A DNA stretch of 64,000 nt from Brachyhypopomus gauderio. Lineage: Eukaryota > Chordata > Actinopteri > Gymnotiformes > Hypopomidae. Where the stretch lies: positions 1,188,001 to 1,252,000 of the forward strand of contig NW_027506873.1 in assembly GCF_052324685.1 (NCBI RefSeq). Reading direction: 5' to 3'. Shown in pieces: positions 48,560-64,000 of the stretch; within the stretch, counting starts at the first letter, position 1, and each line of letters opens with the position of its first letter. The position numbers and the translations under genes are program-made. The notes below the pieces were generated by a model. That model did not search any database, was not told the origin of the DNA, and saw nothing but the letters and a program-made list of their open reading frames with translations.

Positions 48560-48735
48560 TATGGACTTCTCCTAGCTGGGCCACCCAATGGAGGATGCGT
48601 TCCCTTTTGAGTCTTGGTCCTCCTAAGATTTCTTCCTAAACTGCCCAGGGAGTTTTTCCTTGACATTGTTGCCTCATGTTTGCTAATTAGGGATGTGGAC
48701 CTGTGAGCTTGTAAAGCTGCTTTTTGATGTGTTGT
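48560..48735 (+). mobile_element. SINE/LINE-tail retroposon copy 5
   Basis: Shares gagtcttggtcctcctaaga, gggagtttttccttgacatt and gtaaagctgctttttgatg with the other copies. Confidence 0.65.
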
Positions 48736-48783
48736 AACTAGGTTACAACTGTTAAGGTCTCACTTAACTTAATGCAATATATA

Positions 48784-49390
48784 CACTATATTGGCAAAAG
48801 AACAGTACTTGTCTGACTGCATTGTACCAAGTGTAAAGTTTGATGGGGGGGGGGGGGGATTATGGTGTGGGGTTGTTTTTCAGGAGCTGGGCTTGGCCCC
48901 TCGTGAAAGGAACTCTGAATGCTTCAGCACTTTGGACATTTTGGACAATTCCATGCTCCCAACATTAAGGGAACAGTTTGGAGCTGGCCCCTTTCTCCTC
49001 CAACATGACTGTGCACCAGTGCACAAAGCAAGGTCCATAAAGACATGAATGGCAGAGTCTGGTGTGGATTAAGTTGACTGACCTGCACAGAATCCTGACC
49101 TCAACCTGATAGAACACCTTTGGGATGAATTAGAGCTGAGACTAAGAACCAGGCCTTCTCGTCCAACATCAGTATGTGACCTCACAAATGAGCTTCTGGA
49201 AGAATGGTCAAAAATCTCCATAAACACACTCCTAAACTTTGTGGACAGCCTTCCCAGAAGAGTTTAAGATGTTCTAGCTGCAAAGGGTGGACCAACGTCA
49301 TATTGAATCCTATGGATTAGGGGAGTGGGATGTCACTTAAGCTCATATGTGAGTCAAGGAAGGTGAGAGAATACTTTTGGCAATATAGTG
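48784..49390 (+). mobile_element. Tc1/mariner element, internally deleted
   Basis: A 607-bp element with inverted ends CACTATATTGGCAAAAG and its near-complement, flanked by TA on both sides. Transposase remnants are readable: FGAGPFLLQHDCAPVHKA, then P-A-Q-N-P-D-L-N-L-I-E-H-L-W-D-E-L, with several stops. Same family as the relic at 1-850. Confidence 0.9.
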
Positions 49391-49755
49391 TATCTGGAGG
49401 AATGCTTTCTTAGTCTGAAGGACTAAGAGCACCAAGATATCATGATGATCTTATTTACATAAGAATTTGGTGCTGATGTGGTGGTATGGGTGTCCCCAAA
49501 AAAATTTCTCCTTAGGGCCCCATAAAGAGCCAAGATACCTACAGCATGAAATGAACTGAAAGCTGTATTTCATGCTAAAAGCTGACCCCTAGAGGCACAA
49601 TTCTGAAGTACAAAATGTAAACTAAAGTTTTAATATAATTGTGACAACTCTACAAACTCTGAACATTTGTAATCATCACATGTTTAAAATTGATTTAAAA
49701 GTCAAAAACACTGTCTCCATTTTTTTATTCCATTTTATCTACTGTAAAAAGTACA

Positions 49756-49759
<4 letters not shown>

Positions 49760-49830
<71 letters not shown>
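49760..49830. repeat. (TA)n microsatellite
   Basis: About 35 TA units immediately left of a Tc1-like element, whose target is TA. Confidence 0.95.
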
Positions 49831-49833
<3 letters not shown>

Positions 49834-49915
49834 TGCTGAAAAAAATAAAATAAAGGGAACACTTAAACAACACAATATAACTCCAAGTCAACCACACTTC
49901 TGTGAAACCAACCTG

Positions 49916-50022
49916 GGGTGGGTTTCCCGAAACGTTCTTAGCGCTAAGTACTTCTTAACCTCGTACGTTTCATACGAGGTTACGAAGTACTTAGCGCTAA
50001 GAACGTTTCGGGAAACCCACCC
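49916..50022. mobile_element. 107-bp hairpin MITE inside the Tc1-like element
   Basis: Almost perfect palindrome: GGGTGGGTTTCCCGAAACG on the left and its complement on the right, with inner half aacgttcttagcgctaagta. CTG at 49913-49915 and 50023-50025 is the apparent 3-bp target duplication. Confidence 0.9.
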
Positions 50023-50242
50023 CTGTTCAGTTAGGAAGCAACACTGATTGTGAATCAATTTCACCTGCTGTTGTGCAAATGGAATAGACAACAGGTAGAA
50101 ATGAGAGGCAATTAGCAAGACCCCCCCTATAAAGGAGTGGTTCTGCAGGTGGGGACCACAGACCACTTCTCAGTACCTATGCTGTCTGGCTGATGTTTTG
50201 GTCACTTTTGAATGTTGGTGGTCCTTTCACACTCGTGGTAGC

Positions 50243-51266
50243 ATGAGACGGACTCTACAACCCACACAAGTGGCTCAGGTAGTGCAGCTCATCCAGGATG
50301 GCATATCAATGCGAGCTGTGGCAAGGTTTGCTGTGTCTGTCAGCGTAGTGTCCAGAGGCTGGAGGCGCTACCAGGAGACAGGCCAGTACACCAGGAGACG
50401 TGGAGGAGGTCGTAGGAGGGCAACAACCCAGCAGCAGGACTGCTACCTCCGCCTTTGTGCAAGAAGGAACAGGAGGAGCACTGCCAGAGCCCTGCAAAAT
50501 GACCTCCAGCAGGCCACAAATGTGCATGTGTCTGCACAAACGGTTAGAAACCGACTCCATGAGGATGGTATGAGGGCCTGACGTCCACAGATGGGGGTTG
50601 TGCTCACAGCCCAACACCGTGCAGGACGCTTGGCATTTGCCAGAGAACACCAGGATTGGCAAATTCACCACTGGCGCCTTGTGCTCTTCACAGATGAAAG
50701 CAGGTTCACACTGAGCACATGTGACAGACGTGACAGAGTCTGGAGACGCCGTGGAGAGCGATCTGCTGCCTGCAACATCCTCCAGCATGACCGGTTTGGC
50801 AGTGGGTCAGTAATGGTGTGGGGTGGCATTTCTTTGGAGGGCCGCACAGCCCTCCATGTGCTCACCAGAGGTAGCCTGACTGCCATTAGGTACCGAGATG
50901 AGATCCTCAGACCTCTTGTGAGACCATATGCTGGTGCGGTTGGCCCTGGGTTCCTCCTAATGCAGGACAATGCTAGACCTCATGTGGCTGGAGTGTGTCA
51001 GCAGTTCCTGCAAGATGAAGGCATTGAAGCTATGGACTGGCCCGCCCCGTTCCCCAGACCTGAATCCGATTGAGCACATCTGGGACATCATGTCTCGCTC
51101 CATCCACCAACGTCACGTTGCACCACAGACTGTCCAGGAGTTGGCGGATGCTTTAGTCCAGGTCTGGGAGGAGATCCCTCAGGAGACCATCCGCCACCTC
51201 ATCAGGAGCATGCCCAGGTGTTGTAGGGAGGTCATACAGGCACGTGGAGGCCACACACAATACTGA
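50243..51266 (+). pseudogene. Tc1-like transposase pseudogene
   Basis: Starts [20 protein letters not shown] (helix-turn-helix region) with a basic GRRR segment. The DDE domain shows VLFTDESRF, then GFLLMQDNARPHVA, then SPDLNPIEHIWD in another frame. Two lesions inactivate it: a TGA stop at 50579-50581 in a continuous frame, and a one-base gain in the C-rich run around 51043-51056 that shifts the last third. It ends at 51266. Otherwise the frame is intact, so the copy looks young. Confidence 0.9.
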
Positions 51267-51332
51267 GCCTCATTTTGACTTGTTTTAAGGACATTACATC
51301 AAAGTTGGATCAGCCTGTAGTGTGTTTTTCCA

Positions 51333-51625
51333 CTAAAAAAAAAAGCCATATTTTTGTCAATTGTGATTTTTTTCACCGCAATCGAAATTTGTCCTCCGCT
51401 TTTAACCCATCTGTGCAGTTAGAACACACACACTAGTGATTACTAGGGGGCTGTGGATCACACGCGCCCAGAGCGGTGGGCAGCCCTAGCCCGGCGCCCG
51501 GGGAGCAGTTGGGGTTAGGTGCCTTGCTCAAGGGCATCTCAGTCATGGCCTCAGGTCTGGGAATCAAACCCACGACCTTCCGGTCACAAGACCAGTTCCC
51601 TACCACCAGGCCACGACTGCCCCAG
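51333..51625 (-). mobile_element. tRNA-like SINE inserted in the Tc1-like element
   Basis: On the minus strand the head reads ggggcagtcgtggcctggtg then gtgggtttgattccc, resembling polymerase III A and B boxes. The tail ends near caaatttcgattgcggtg with A/T-rich bases. It separates two parts of the Tc1 right flank (before 51333 and after 51625). Confidence 0.7.
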
Positions 51626-51818
51626 AATTAATTTTGTGTGTGGCTCCAAATCCAGGCCTCCATTGGTTAATAAATTTGATTTCCATTGATGATTTTTGTG
51701 TGATTTTGTTGTCAGCACATTCAACTTTGTACAGAATAAAGTATTCAATGAGAATATTTCATTCATTCAGATCTAGGATGTGTTATTTGAGTGTTCCCTT
51801 TATTTTTTTTGAGCAGTG

Positions 51819-52600
51819 TATATATTTATATAGGCCTATATATAACATTGAAACTGGTTTGTAGAATGCCTTTTTAACAGAAAAGCTTTTATATGTAGTT
51901 ATAGAAAACTGGAAAATAGAACATTACTGTCCTTCTGAAAGGCCAGATTTATGAGCAGTTTATTTCTGATGTGAGGGCGTACAGATGCTCTGTCCTCTCA
52001 GGTGTTGTAAGGGCAAGGCTTTAGCTTCTGCACAACTTGCATGAACCATACAATGAAGTAATTGTGTAACTGAAATGCTTATGACCCTAAACCCTAAACA
52101 TCTGAGAGTAAAACCCACAGGGCTACGGAATTGTTTGAGGTATAGAACTATGGAATAGAATCAGAATTACAAGACACCGGTTGCCATGACGTAGCTAAGC
52201 AGCTTCACTCAGAGCTCTTCCCAGTTCACACAGCTTTCAGCAGTAACCAAGCCTTTCATTAAACTCGGTTGCACCTACCGTGATATTATAAGCCAACAAT
52301 GTTGGACAATAATTTGCAAGATGACCTGTTCCCTTTACTTCTACACAGACATCCGCAGTGTTTATATTCTCAGGAGTGCACACCCTCATCAGGTGAATTT
52401 TGGAACTGCATCTCAATAACAACAATAATAAAATTAACAATGAATCCCTATACTGATTCAGTCTTGCTGTGCAATTCTCCAAGAGCCCAACAGTGTAATT
52501 GAGGTTCAGCTAGTGGTGGAGCAAGAAATTCAACTTATACCCAATATGACCATTTCAAACAGCTTCAAGCAGTTCAAAGTTCAACTTACACACTGGTCTG
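51819..52600. other. Intergenic sequence, no recognised gene
   Basis: No coding or repeat signal I can name. Confidence 0.35.
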
Positions 52601-55600
52601 GTTTTATTTCCTAAGAAACAGTTGAAACTGGGAGCATTCAATGCAACAAGCAGTATTCAACATTACAGAGAGGTTTAGAACGGCTATTAAAAATGCCTGC
52701 TTACAATTGTTTTGTACCTAAAGAAGAAAAAAAATTATAAAAATCAAAACATCTGCCAGCAATTATTCTCCATTAATATATTCTATGATTTAAGTAAATT
52801 AATATACAGCAATCTCTATCCTATCAAGAAGGAAAGAACAGATAAATTCCATTTGATCCCAATTCCATAAATTTTTCCAGATAAATATAGCAGAGCCAGA
52901 AAGAAGTTTTGCCTATATACATTCATTCTTTAAAGAGAATATAAACCGACTGCTCAAAGAGTACAATGTATAATATAAAAATATTAACTTGGGATTGCAC
53001 TCCGAGTTCTCAGAGCAAATGTTCATTATGATTAGATCAACATTCATTCAAAATAAAATGACACACCGGAGTGCATTTCTCAGTGTTTACTAACACACCA
53101 GCTAACAGTCTGGAACGTATGTGTCCAGAACAAAAGGAAAGACGAGAACAGTCCTGCTGAATCAGAGCAAAGAGCTAATAGTCCCCCAAAAGGCGGCTCA
53201 TGTTTGCATACCCATTACCAAAAAGAATCCAGAATACAAAAACAATCAAATGTAGAAATCAACAACAAACTAAATTGTGAATCCATTTGTTTCCAAAAAA
53301 AATTTAAAAACAAGAAAAAAAAACAAAAACATACAAACAAACAAAAAAAAAAAACCAGCAACACTATGATGTCACATCATACAAACATATCCAGGAAGAG
53401 GAGCTGAAGTTGACAGACATCATGTCATTAAAAATCATTGTCATTAAAACAATCAGGCCATTAAACTTTTCTTAATGAATGTTGATATATGAGTATAACT
53501 GGCTCTATAAACAGAATGGTCTGCAAGTGGCTATGAAAAAAGCACACCACGTGCTAACTTATCAACTACGCAGCTATAATGTCTTACAAGGAATGCAGGT
53601 GTCTGGTATTACTGCATCAATGCTGAACTTCAGGCTTCAGTGTGGTCCGCGCGAGCTGATGAAAACATGCTGGGAATGGCTATTACCAGCAAGGAATCTC
53701 AGGAAACTAATGTTAGTGCATATAAGGGTTCAAATCAGTAAGCATCTTACTCCTATGGACGGATTTTAATCTTTCCCTGCACTCCCCCAAATACTGACAT
53801 GTTCAAAGTTATGTCGCAATAATTCTCAGAATTCTGGGGCACCTCGTAAATGTTACATGATATTCTGACAATGAGAGATAAATGTAGAGTTGAAAGCAGA
53901 CCCAGAAATAGTTGATGAACACTGCATTCTGAAAACAAAGATGGAAACATTCACTCACAGAATTTAGCAAATATATGCAGGCTCAAGGACGCCAACTTGA
54001 AATGGTCCTTCACTACTGAACAATCACCTCTTTTTACAGCAATACTGTACCTTGCACCCACAACACACACCTGATTAAGCAATTAATCACCCTGCATTTC
54101 TGGAAGCAAATTCTCACAGTTAGCAGTTTAAGCTAATCCATGTGCAAAAATGCATACATGAAGTTTTTTAATTCTGTTCTGCTTGTTTATATATTTTGGC
54201 TGGTGTGTACGAGATTTGTCAGGTGACTGGAGTCATACTCTGGTGAGGAATGACTGGGTGAACATGCTGTGGTTGAGGTCCAGACCAGCAGTGGATGTGT
54301 GGCAGTCACTACTCAGCTTTGGGCTAAAACAGCACAGACATGGTTGGTTGCCATCCATACGCTACACCACACTGAAAAACTGGACTGAATACTGTAGATT
54401 GAAATTGAAGGAACTGCTCATAACAGGTTGCAACAGTGAAATTGTAACATGAGATCCAAGTCTGCATATGGTAAGTAAGGTGGGGTGGGTGGGGGTTAGA
54501 GTTATGCAGTGTGTTCCCATCTGAAGTGCAATCCCAGAACCCAGAGCTGTCCCTGCGGACTAACTTGTCCACTGGCACATAAATAAGAGGCAGGTCTAGA
54601 GTACTGGGGGCTTCTACCAACAGACTATGAAGGCTCTGATGTAAGACCACACCGATCGTGAACCCACACATAAAGGGGAATACAGAAATATGTGAAAGGC
54701 AAGTGCATTACTCAACCGACAATGTGACACTTTAAACCGGCAGGGGTAGCAAGGAAAGAGGATGACAGGAAGTGACCTAGTGGAGGGCACAGGAAGTAGG
54801 GGACTTGGCATCTCAAAGTGACCATATCTCAAAATGACAAACAAAACAAACAAACAAACCCACAAAGACTCATGGCATCTGGATAAAGTACTCCAAGACA
54901 AGACAAAGGGAAATGTAATGCCAAAAGTCAAGCTAGCTGTTAAAACTCAAACCTTCAAGTGAGCTGAAGTTAAATAGGTTAGACAGAAAGTCTGATAGCT
55001 TCTTTAAGGGCCAAAGTCTCATCAGTCCCACCTTCCTGGATCCTGCTTGCACCTGCAAAGCCAAGCAAAGTGAAGGGGATCCATGAGATTCCAGCACATG
55101 CCAGCACACGCCCGCACGCTCGGGCACGCTCGCACTCACAGTGTGGCTCAGAGAAGCAGCACTCACGAACATCACAGAACATAAGCTGAATGTAATGGCA
55201 TTAGTTTAAAAGCACCTTTAGTGTAAACACTAGGTTAAAAAGGAAATCAAACAATACAAAAACTTAAACAGGGAACATGTAATAATAATTAAATAGCAGC
55301 AACGAGGTGCTTGGGCCCCTGATAGGACAATTTTTGTGTCAATAATGCATTGAAAACACTGCAGATGAGGCTTGAGTGGAGTGGTCTATAAAGCCTTCAT
55401 CAGCTGGACCAGAGTGAGGAGCAGCAGTTCTTGGGTATAAGAAGGTAGAAGAAAGAAACACAAGTGCCAGAGAGACTTCGGTTCGTGGTCTGCAACTAGA
55501 CTGTATACATTACAACTTAAAATCGGAAAGACAGACACAAAGAATGCCAAAAACACATCTATAAATGGGAGAATTATGGGGGAAATATATATTTTTAAGT

Positions 55601-56299
55601 CTCTATTAGACTGATTGCATGATGTCCGGACGATGATACAGGGAAATAGAGTCAAAAGCAGACCCAGAAATAGTTGATGGGCACAGATGTTAGATTTTAT
55701 GTTGCATAAAATGTATATTGTTAGTTTACAATCATGCAATTAGGTAGAGCTAAATGAAAACGAGTTACTCTGAAAAATGTTTCACCACAACCAGAAACTC
55801 AATCTTTGCCTCACAGAAGGGAGGGCAGGGATGGTTACCAAGGCAACTTATTTCTGTTAACTATGTCGAGGGAACATTTTTAGAGCAAAACAACATGCAC
55901 GTGTAGTGCTTGTGGCCCACAGACATCTGTGCAATGTACAGTGCATGTAAAGATGAGACACAGTGTGGAAACTCATGCTAAGAACTGAACTTGTGTTTAC
56001 CTCATGCAAAGTACACTAACAGTAGATGTCAATAGCATCAAATAATAAAAACTGAAGGGGAAAGTCTAGGTTGTGATTAAGGGAGAAACAGAATAAAAAA
56101 CAAGAGAAAAGAGAAACAGATTTAAAAGTGAAACCAAAGTCGTCATCTAACAGTTCAACAGCTTTGTTCCATAATTAACTCACGTGTCAATCAGCACTAC
56201 AGTTATATCCATATGGCATGCCTATAACTGTTAACTCACAGAGCAAGTGTGATTCAAATGTCACGTGTTACGGTTGTGCTCAGCACGTCAACACCAGCA
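52601..56299 (-). other. cnnm3: Possible long cnnm3 3'UTR
   Basis: Repeat-poor 3.7 kb downstream of the cnnm3 stop, with an AATAAA on the minus strand near 52602-52607 as one candidate end. It includes A-rich tracts (53297-53352). Two segments near 53880-53910 and 55650-55680 share aaagcagacccagaaatagt plus neighbouring bases. The real transcript end is unknown. Confidence 0.35.
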
Positions 56300-60419
<4,120 letters not shown>

Positions 60420-60750
60420 ATTGGAATTGGGCAGCTCGGTTATTTCCAAATCATGTGACACCTGCCCGTCGTTGTGCTACCCTCCTACTTTTGTTTTGTT
60501 CCTAATGAAAATAACGAAGAAAACGTCCTCGCTTTCAGCGCCATATTGGATCTAAGAAGTCCCAAGACCCCAAAACATTCACACAAACATCCCTGTTATC
60601 CCCAGTAAGGAGCTAATGTACATCTTTATGGCGGAACTACGTGTAGTCCGTCATGGGCCAATGCGATCTGCAGGCTTTGTGACCAATAGGAGAGTGCGAT
60701 AAGGGAAAGCCACGCCCACTGTGGCATGTTCGGTAAACGTGAAATAAACA
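60420..60750 (-). promoter_or_regulatory. cnnm3: cnnm3 5'UTR and promoter region
   Basis: Upstream of the start codon. No TATA box or initiator assigned. A CCAAT-type ccaatag lies near 60684 on the plus strand. Limits are guesses. Confidence 0.3.
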
Positions 60751-61356
60751 AAACTGGGTAAGTAGAAAATGCCCGCAGTTATAGCTAATGCAGACTGAAA
60801 GGGCACCGATCTGACAATTAAAACCAATTTTGGTCCTCTAATCAAAAGACAATATATGAAGAATGAAAAACGTGGAGATTGCTACATAAAATGCGACTAG
60901 GCAAAGTCGCGTATAACTGCAGTTTTATTTAGGATACATTATCGCAAGACTGACTTCTCTCAGAGAATTTACAGCCAAATATCGGTAACTACATTAATAA
61001 AATTACGATAAAAAATAATCGAAACAGTAGTTTATTTACAAACCTAAGGGGCAATGATGTACGCGAATACAGAGGAGAAAGTTTATCCAAACAAACAGAA
61101 GGAATAAGGTTTATTATTATTGCAATCTTTATCCGCATTCTTTATAGAACCGTCAGAGACAACTAGAGGTACAGTACATTTGCTCATTACATTCTTTTTC
61201 CCCATAAAATAGAGCACGCCATGTATTAATGTTAAATCTCAGTGTATTGCAAAAAAGCAAGTAAATTCAAAATCAATAACTCTGCAACACTGACCATGTA
61301 ATGGACATGTATGGGGTTAAGGAAACCTAGTAGTCACACATGTGTAAATAATCTAA

Positions 61357-61416
<60 letters not shown>

Positions 61417-64000
61417 GAATATAATATTTTTTTCCATAAAAGTGGAAAACATGAGCTTTTGATATGGCAAATATAGATTGCATGGAAGACAAGCATGTCC
61501 TGAAAATGTATGGGGTAGCTGGGTGGTGGAAAGAGCTATGATAGTTTGCTAGGCAAGGCCTTCAACATATGAGATGCATGATCACAAACAGTCAAAGTAA
61601 ATCTTGCACCATGGCCACTCTGCCTTTAGGCTGTGTTCACGATCTTTAACCTTCACAAATCAACTGAAGACAAGTCATTGGGAGAGAACAAAAAAAACCC
61701 TTTAACACAATCTGGAGTGAAAGTGTCACTAACACAGAATCACAAAAAACCCTCAAGTGGGAGTGAAAGTGTAACTAACAGACCCCCCCCCCCCCCCCCC
61801 CCCCCGACACACAAAAACCCCTTTAACTAAACTGGGAGTGAAAGCGTTACTAACATAGTAACACAAGCATAATTGCTCCAGAAAAGTGAACATTAAAGGC
61901 AGATTACTGGACTGGACCTCAAGACCAAAGGAATTTAATTAGTTCTGAGCTACTTCCATAGTTTAAACCCAGCCAACAGCAAGGTTGTTGCAATGAAAGA
62001 GATACAGGCAGATCAAAAGGCAAAAGTCTTTGGCCATTGAGTTTACCAGTGAATATAAATGTGGTGTGATAACTTTGGTCATGTTAAACAATAACACATG
62101 GACTAAAACTGTATGCCTATGAAAATTCTTTTTGATCATACACATTTTGGTTTAAAATGCAGTGAATGCACTTTAAATATTAACATTTACTATTTTAATA
62201 TTTCTGTACACATGCAATGTCAACTGAGGTAAAATTCAAGACATTACCCCCATTTGTGCAAAACTGATATGCAAAACGCCATCAGAACGTAGTCTGTCAG
62301 AAGTAACTGTCTATTGCTTCTCTTTACAGACCTCTCAGAAAGGCCATAAAATATTTTATAAATAATTCAAACGGTACATAAACACTGGACACGTATCCTC
62401 TTTACACTGTTCAACATAAAAAAAAAACCAACAACATAGCGTTCAACATAATAACATGTTAACTCAAGCAAGAGATTAATGGACTCATCTTTTCACTTGG
62501 GTGGCCTCAGTGGCCACCAGTGCAGGGTTTGAACTGGGGGCCACTACATATATGAGAACTCTAAACCTTCTACACATGCACCACACTAGTTTCCTATGCT
62601 GAGCGATGAATACTGCAGACAGTGATCAGAATGTTATCCATTCACCTTTGGTCTTTTGGTAATGCAATTACTCGTTTAACATCTAAATATTATTAAATAT
62701 GGAGAACTAGTATTGCTACAGTTTGATCTATATGGTTTCTATATGTTATAACTCAAGTATCAGGAAATGACCATTCTGCTGGTAAAGTATTCACAACAGG
62801 GTCTAATTGATTGTTTGCTACCCATGCTGCTAATGTATGACAATTAAAGTAAAATGTCCTTAAGGGTTAAATAGTGTTCGATATAAACTTTTATACATCA
62901 AGCTGGTGACCCCTTCCTCTTTAGATCAACAAGAAAAGAACAATTTCCAGTATCCTACGAGCTTTGCATCTGGTGTGTAGGCAGAAGGTTCAGTACATTG
63001 AATGTACAGTTTGATTTCAGTTCACAGTGGATCTTGTCTCAGCACCAAGATACAGGTGTTTTTAAGGTCTGGAATGTATTCTTGGTTCTTGGTATTCCGT
63101 TTCACCATACCCATCAGTCATTACAGAGAACACGTCTACACAACGTTCTCTAAATAAGAACGACTTTAGCAGCAAAAAAAGTGTTCATTTGGTAACAAAA
63201 TGTTGGTAGCTATTTTAGTGCTGGATAGTCTGGACAGATCATAGCCTTGCAAATAATAATTCACAATATTGTCAGTTCAAAAAGTAAATCATCCATACAT
63301 AAATTATTTAGGATAAAATAAATAGAATTTATAATGTATTTTTATAACATATATTCTGTAGTTTATCTTATCTTATGGGCTGTGGTTGGGGCTGTTAGAC
63401 CTTCTGTGCTTGTGATTTTAAAGTACTCTGACAAACCCATAAATATGTGAATTGTACCACCTGTAAATATTCTTTCAAACCACTTTTGTTTGGTCTTTTA
63501 ATTATATTGCATAACTGGAGTGAAATCGGATTTCACTTAGTTTAATATTTACATCTAATTTAAAGATCAAAGAACCGTGTCATGTATTAGAGCCATTTAA
63601 ACTGCAAAATAAGTGATTACAATACACTGAAATAAAGAAAAAACACATGAAATCTTCTCTTTGAAAATAATCATTTGTGCTAAATGGGGTCCATTAGTTT
63701 CTTGCTAATAAATGCTTTGGAGCGCTCTTGGTATCAGGAGCCTAAGGTTAGTGATCCTGTGTGTTCCCATCACACACCTCCAAAAATCTCAGCATTCTGC
63801 CCCCCCCCCCCCCAACTCTACAAAGGTTGGATAGGCATTCTAAGACATTTTAAAAGTGCACATTATCTTTTGTATACTAGTGAAACATTATTAGATTTTA
63901 AATTCCTCCAACCAGTAGTCCATGGTTCTTGCATGCTACAGAAATACTTTCGAAAATATTTGTCTGTTTGCGTTCTACCATTTGAGGTGATGGTAGACAA
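60751..64000. other. Terminal non-coding region
   Basis: No coding exon recognised on either strand. Includes a (TA)n run at 61363-61412, a C run at about 61781-61805 inside three diverged copies of a unit containing gagtgaaagtgt and ctaacac (61700-61860), and a C run near 63800. Composition resembles a 3'UTR; an AATAAA on the minus strand near 61109 could end a transcript entering from the right. Confidence 0.35.

Larger units (their letters stand above)
49831..51818 (+). mobile_element. Tc1-like transposon, nearly full length
   Basis: A 1988-bp element with inverted ends CACTGCTGAAAAAAATAAA... and ...TTTTTTTTGAGCAGTG, bounded by TA. It carries a transposase pseudogene (50243-51266), a 107-bp hairpin insertion near the left end and a SINE insertion near the right end. 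Removing these leaves about 1.6 kb, normal for the superfamily. Confidence 0.95.

Noticed and set aside
60420..60461. Longer start for cnnm3
   Set aside because: The first codon of the longer frame is GTG; the ATG at 60419 begins a hydrophobic signal-like segment.

Overview
This is a nuclear genomic window from a ray-finned (teleost-type) fish. The genes carry vertebrate GT-AG introns, and the encoded proteins are recognisably vertebrate: occludin, tricellulin C-terminus, ERAP1, PUR-beta, interleukin-1 beta and CNNM3. The spaces between genes hold the usual fish repeat load of Tc1/mariner, hAT, PIF/Harbinger, CACTG-ended DNA elements, SINE-like retroposons and microsatellites. I cannot name the species.

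Layout, left to right. At 1-2175 the last two coding exons of marveld2 (tricellulin) lie on the + strand behind a Tc1 relic. From 2640 to about 14500 is a dense, nested transposon graveyard. It holds a broken hAT transposase, a Harbinger transposase split by a CACTG-ended element, several 8-bp-TSD MITEs, fold-back elements, and an isolated RASGRF-like PH-domain exon between 105-bp inverted arms. Complete ocln follows on + at 14933-19074 (8 coding exons, 499 codons). Complete erap1 is on - at 27918-20598 (18 coding exons), tail-to-tail with ocln; one of its introns carries a 39/40-bp minisatellite of about 37 units. Single-exon purb is on - at 35600-34701. Repeats fill 37-41 kb, including an ACGTC-rich palindrome and a 60-bp tandem array. 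Complete il1b is on - at 44091-42439 (6 coding exons), then more transposons including a nearly intact Tc1-like element at 49831-51818. Complete cnnm3 is on - at 60419-56300 (7 coding exons). The last 3.5 kb has no recognisable coding sequence.

The genes do not form one pathway. marveld2 and ocln are paralogous tight-junction MARVEL proteins whose head-to-tail pairing is also seen in mammals. erap1 (peptide trimming for MHC class I) and il1b (inflammatory cytokine) are immune genes. purb is a nucleic-acid-binding regulator and cnnm3 a CNNM-family membrane protein linked to magnesium handling. All intron-exon structures were joined by hand from reading frame and splice consensus and have not been checked against transcripts or a database.

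Most notable are the captured RASGRF-like exon inside an inverted repeat, the erap1 minisatellite, a GC-AG intron and one ambiguous splice junction in erap1, and several nested insertions whose order can be read from target-site duplications and one paralogous empty site.
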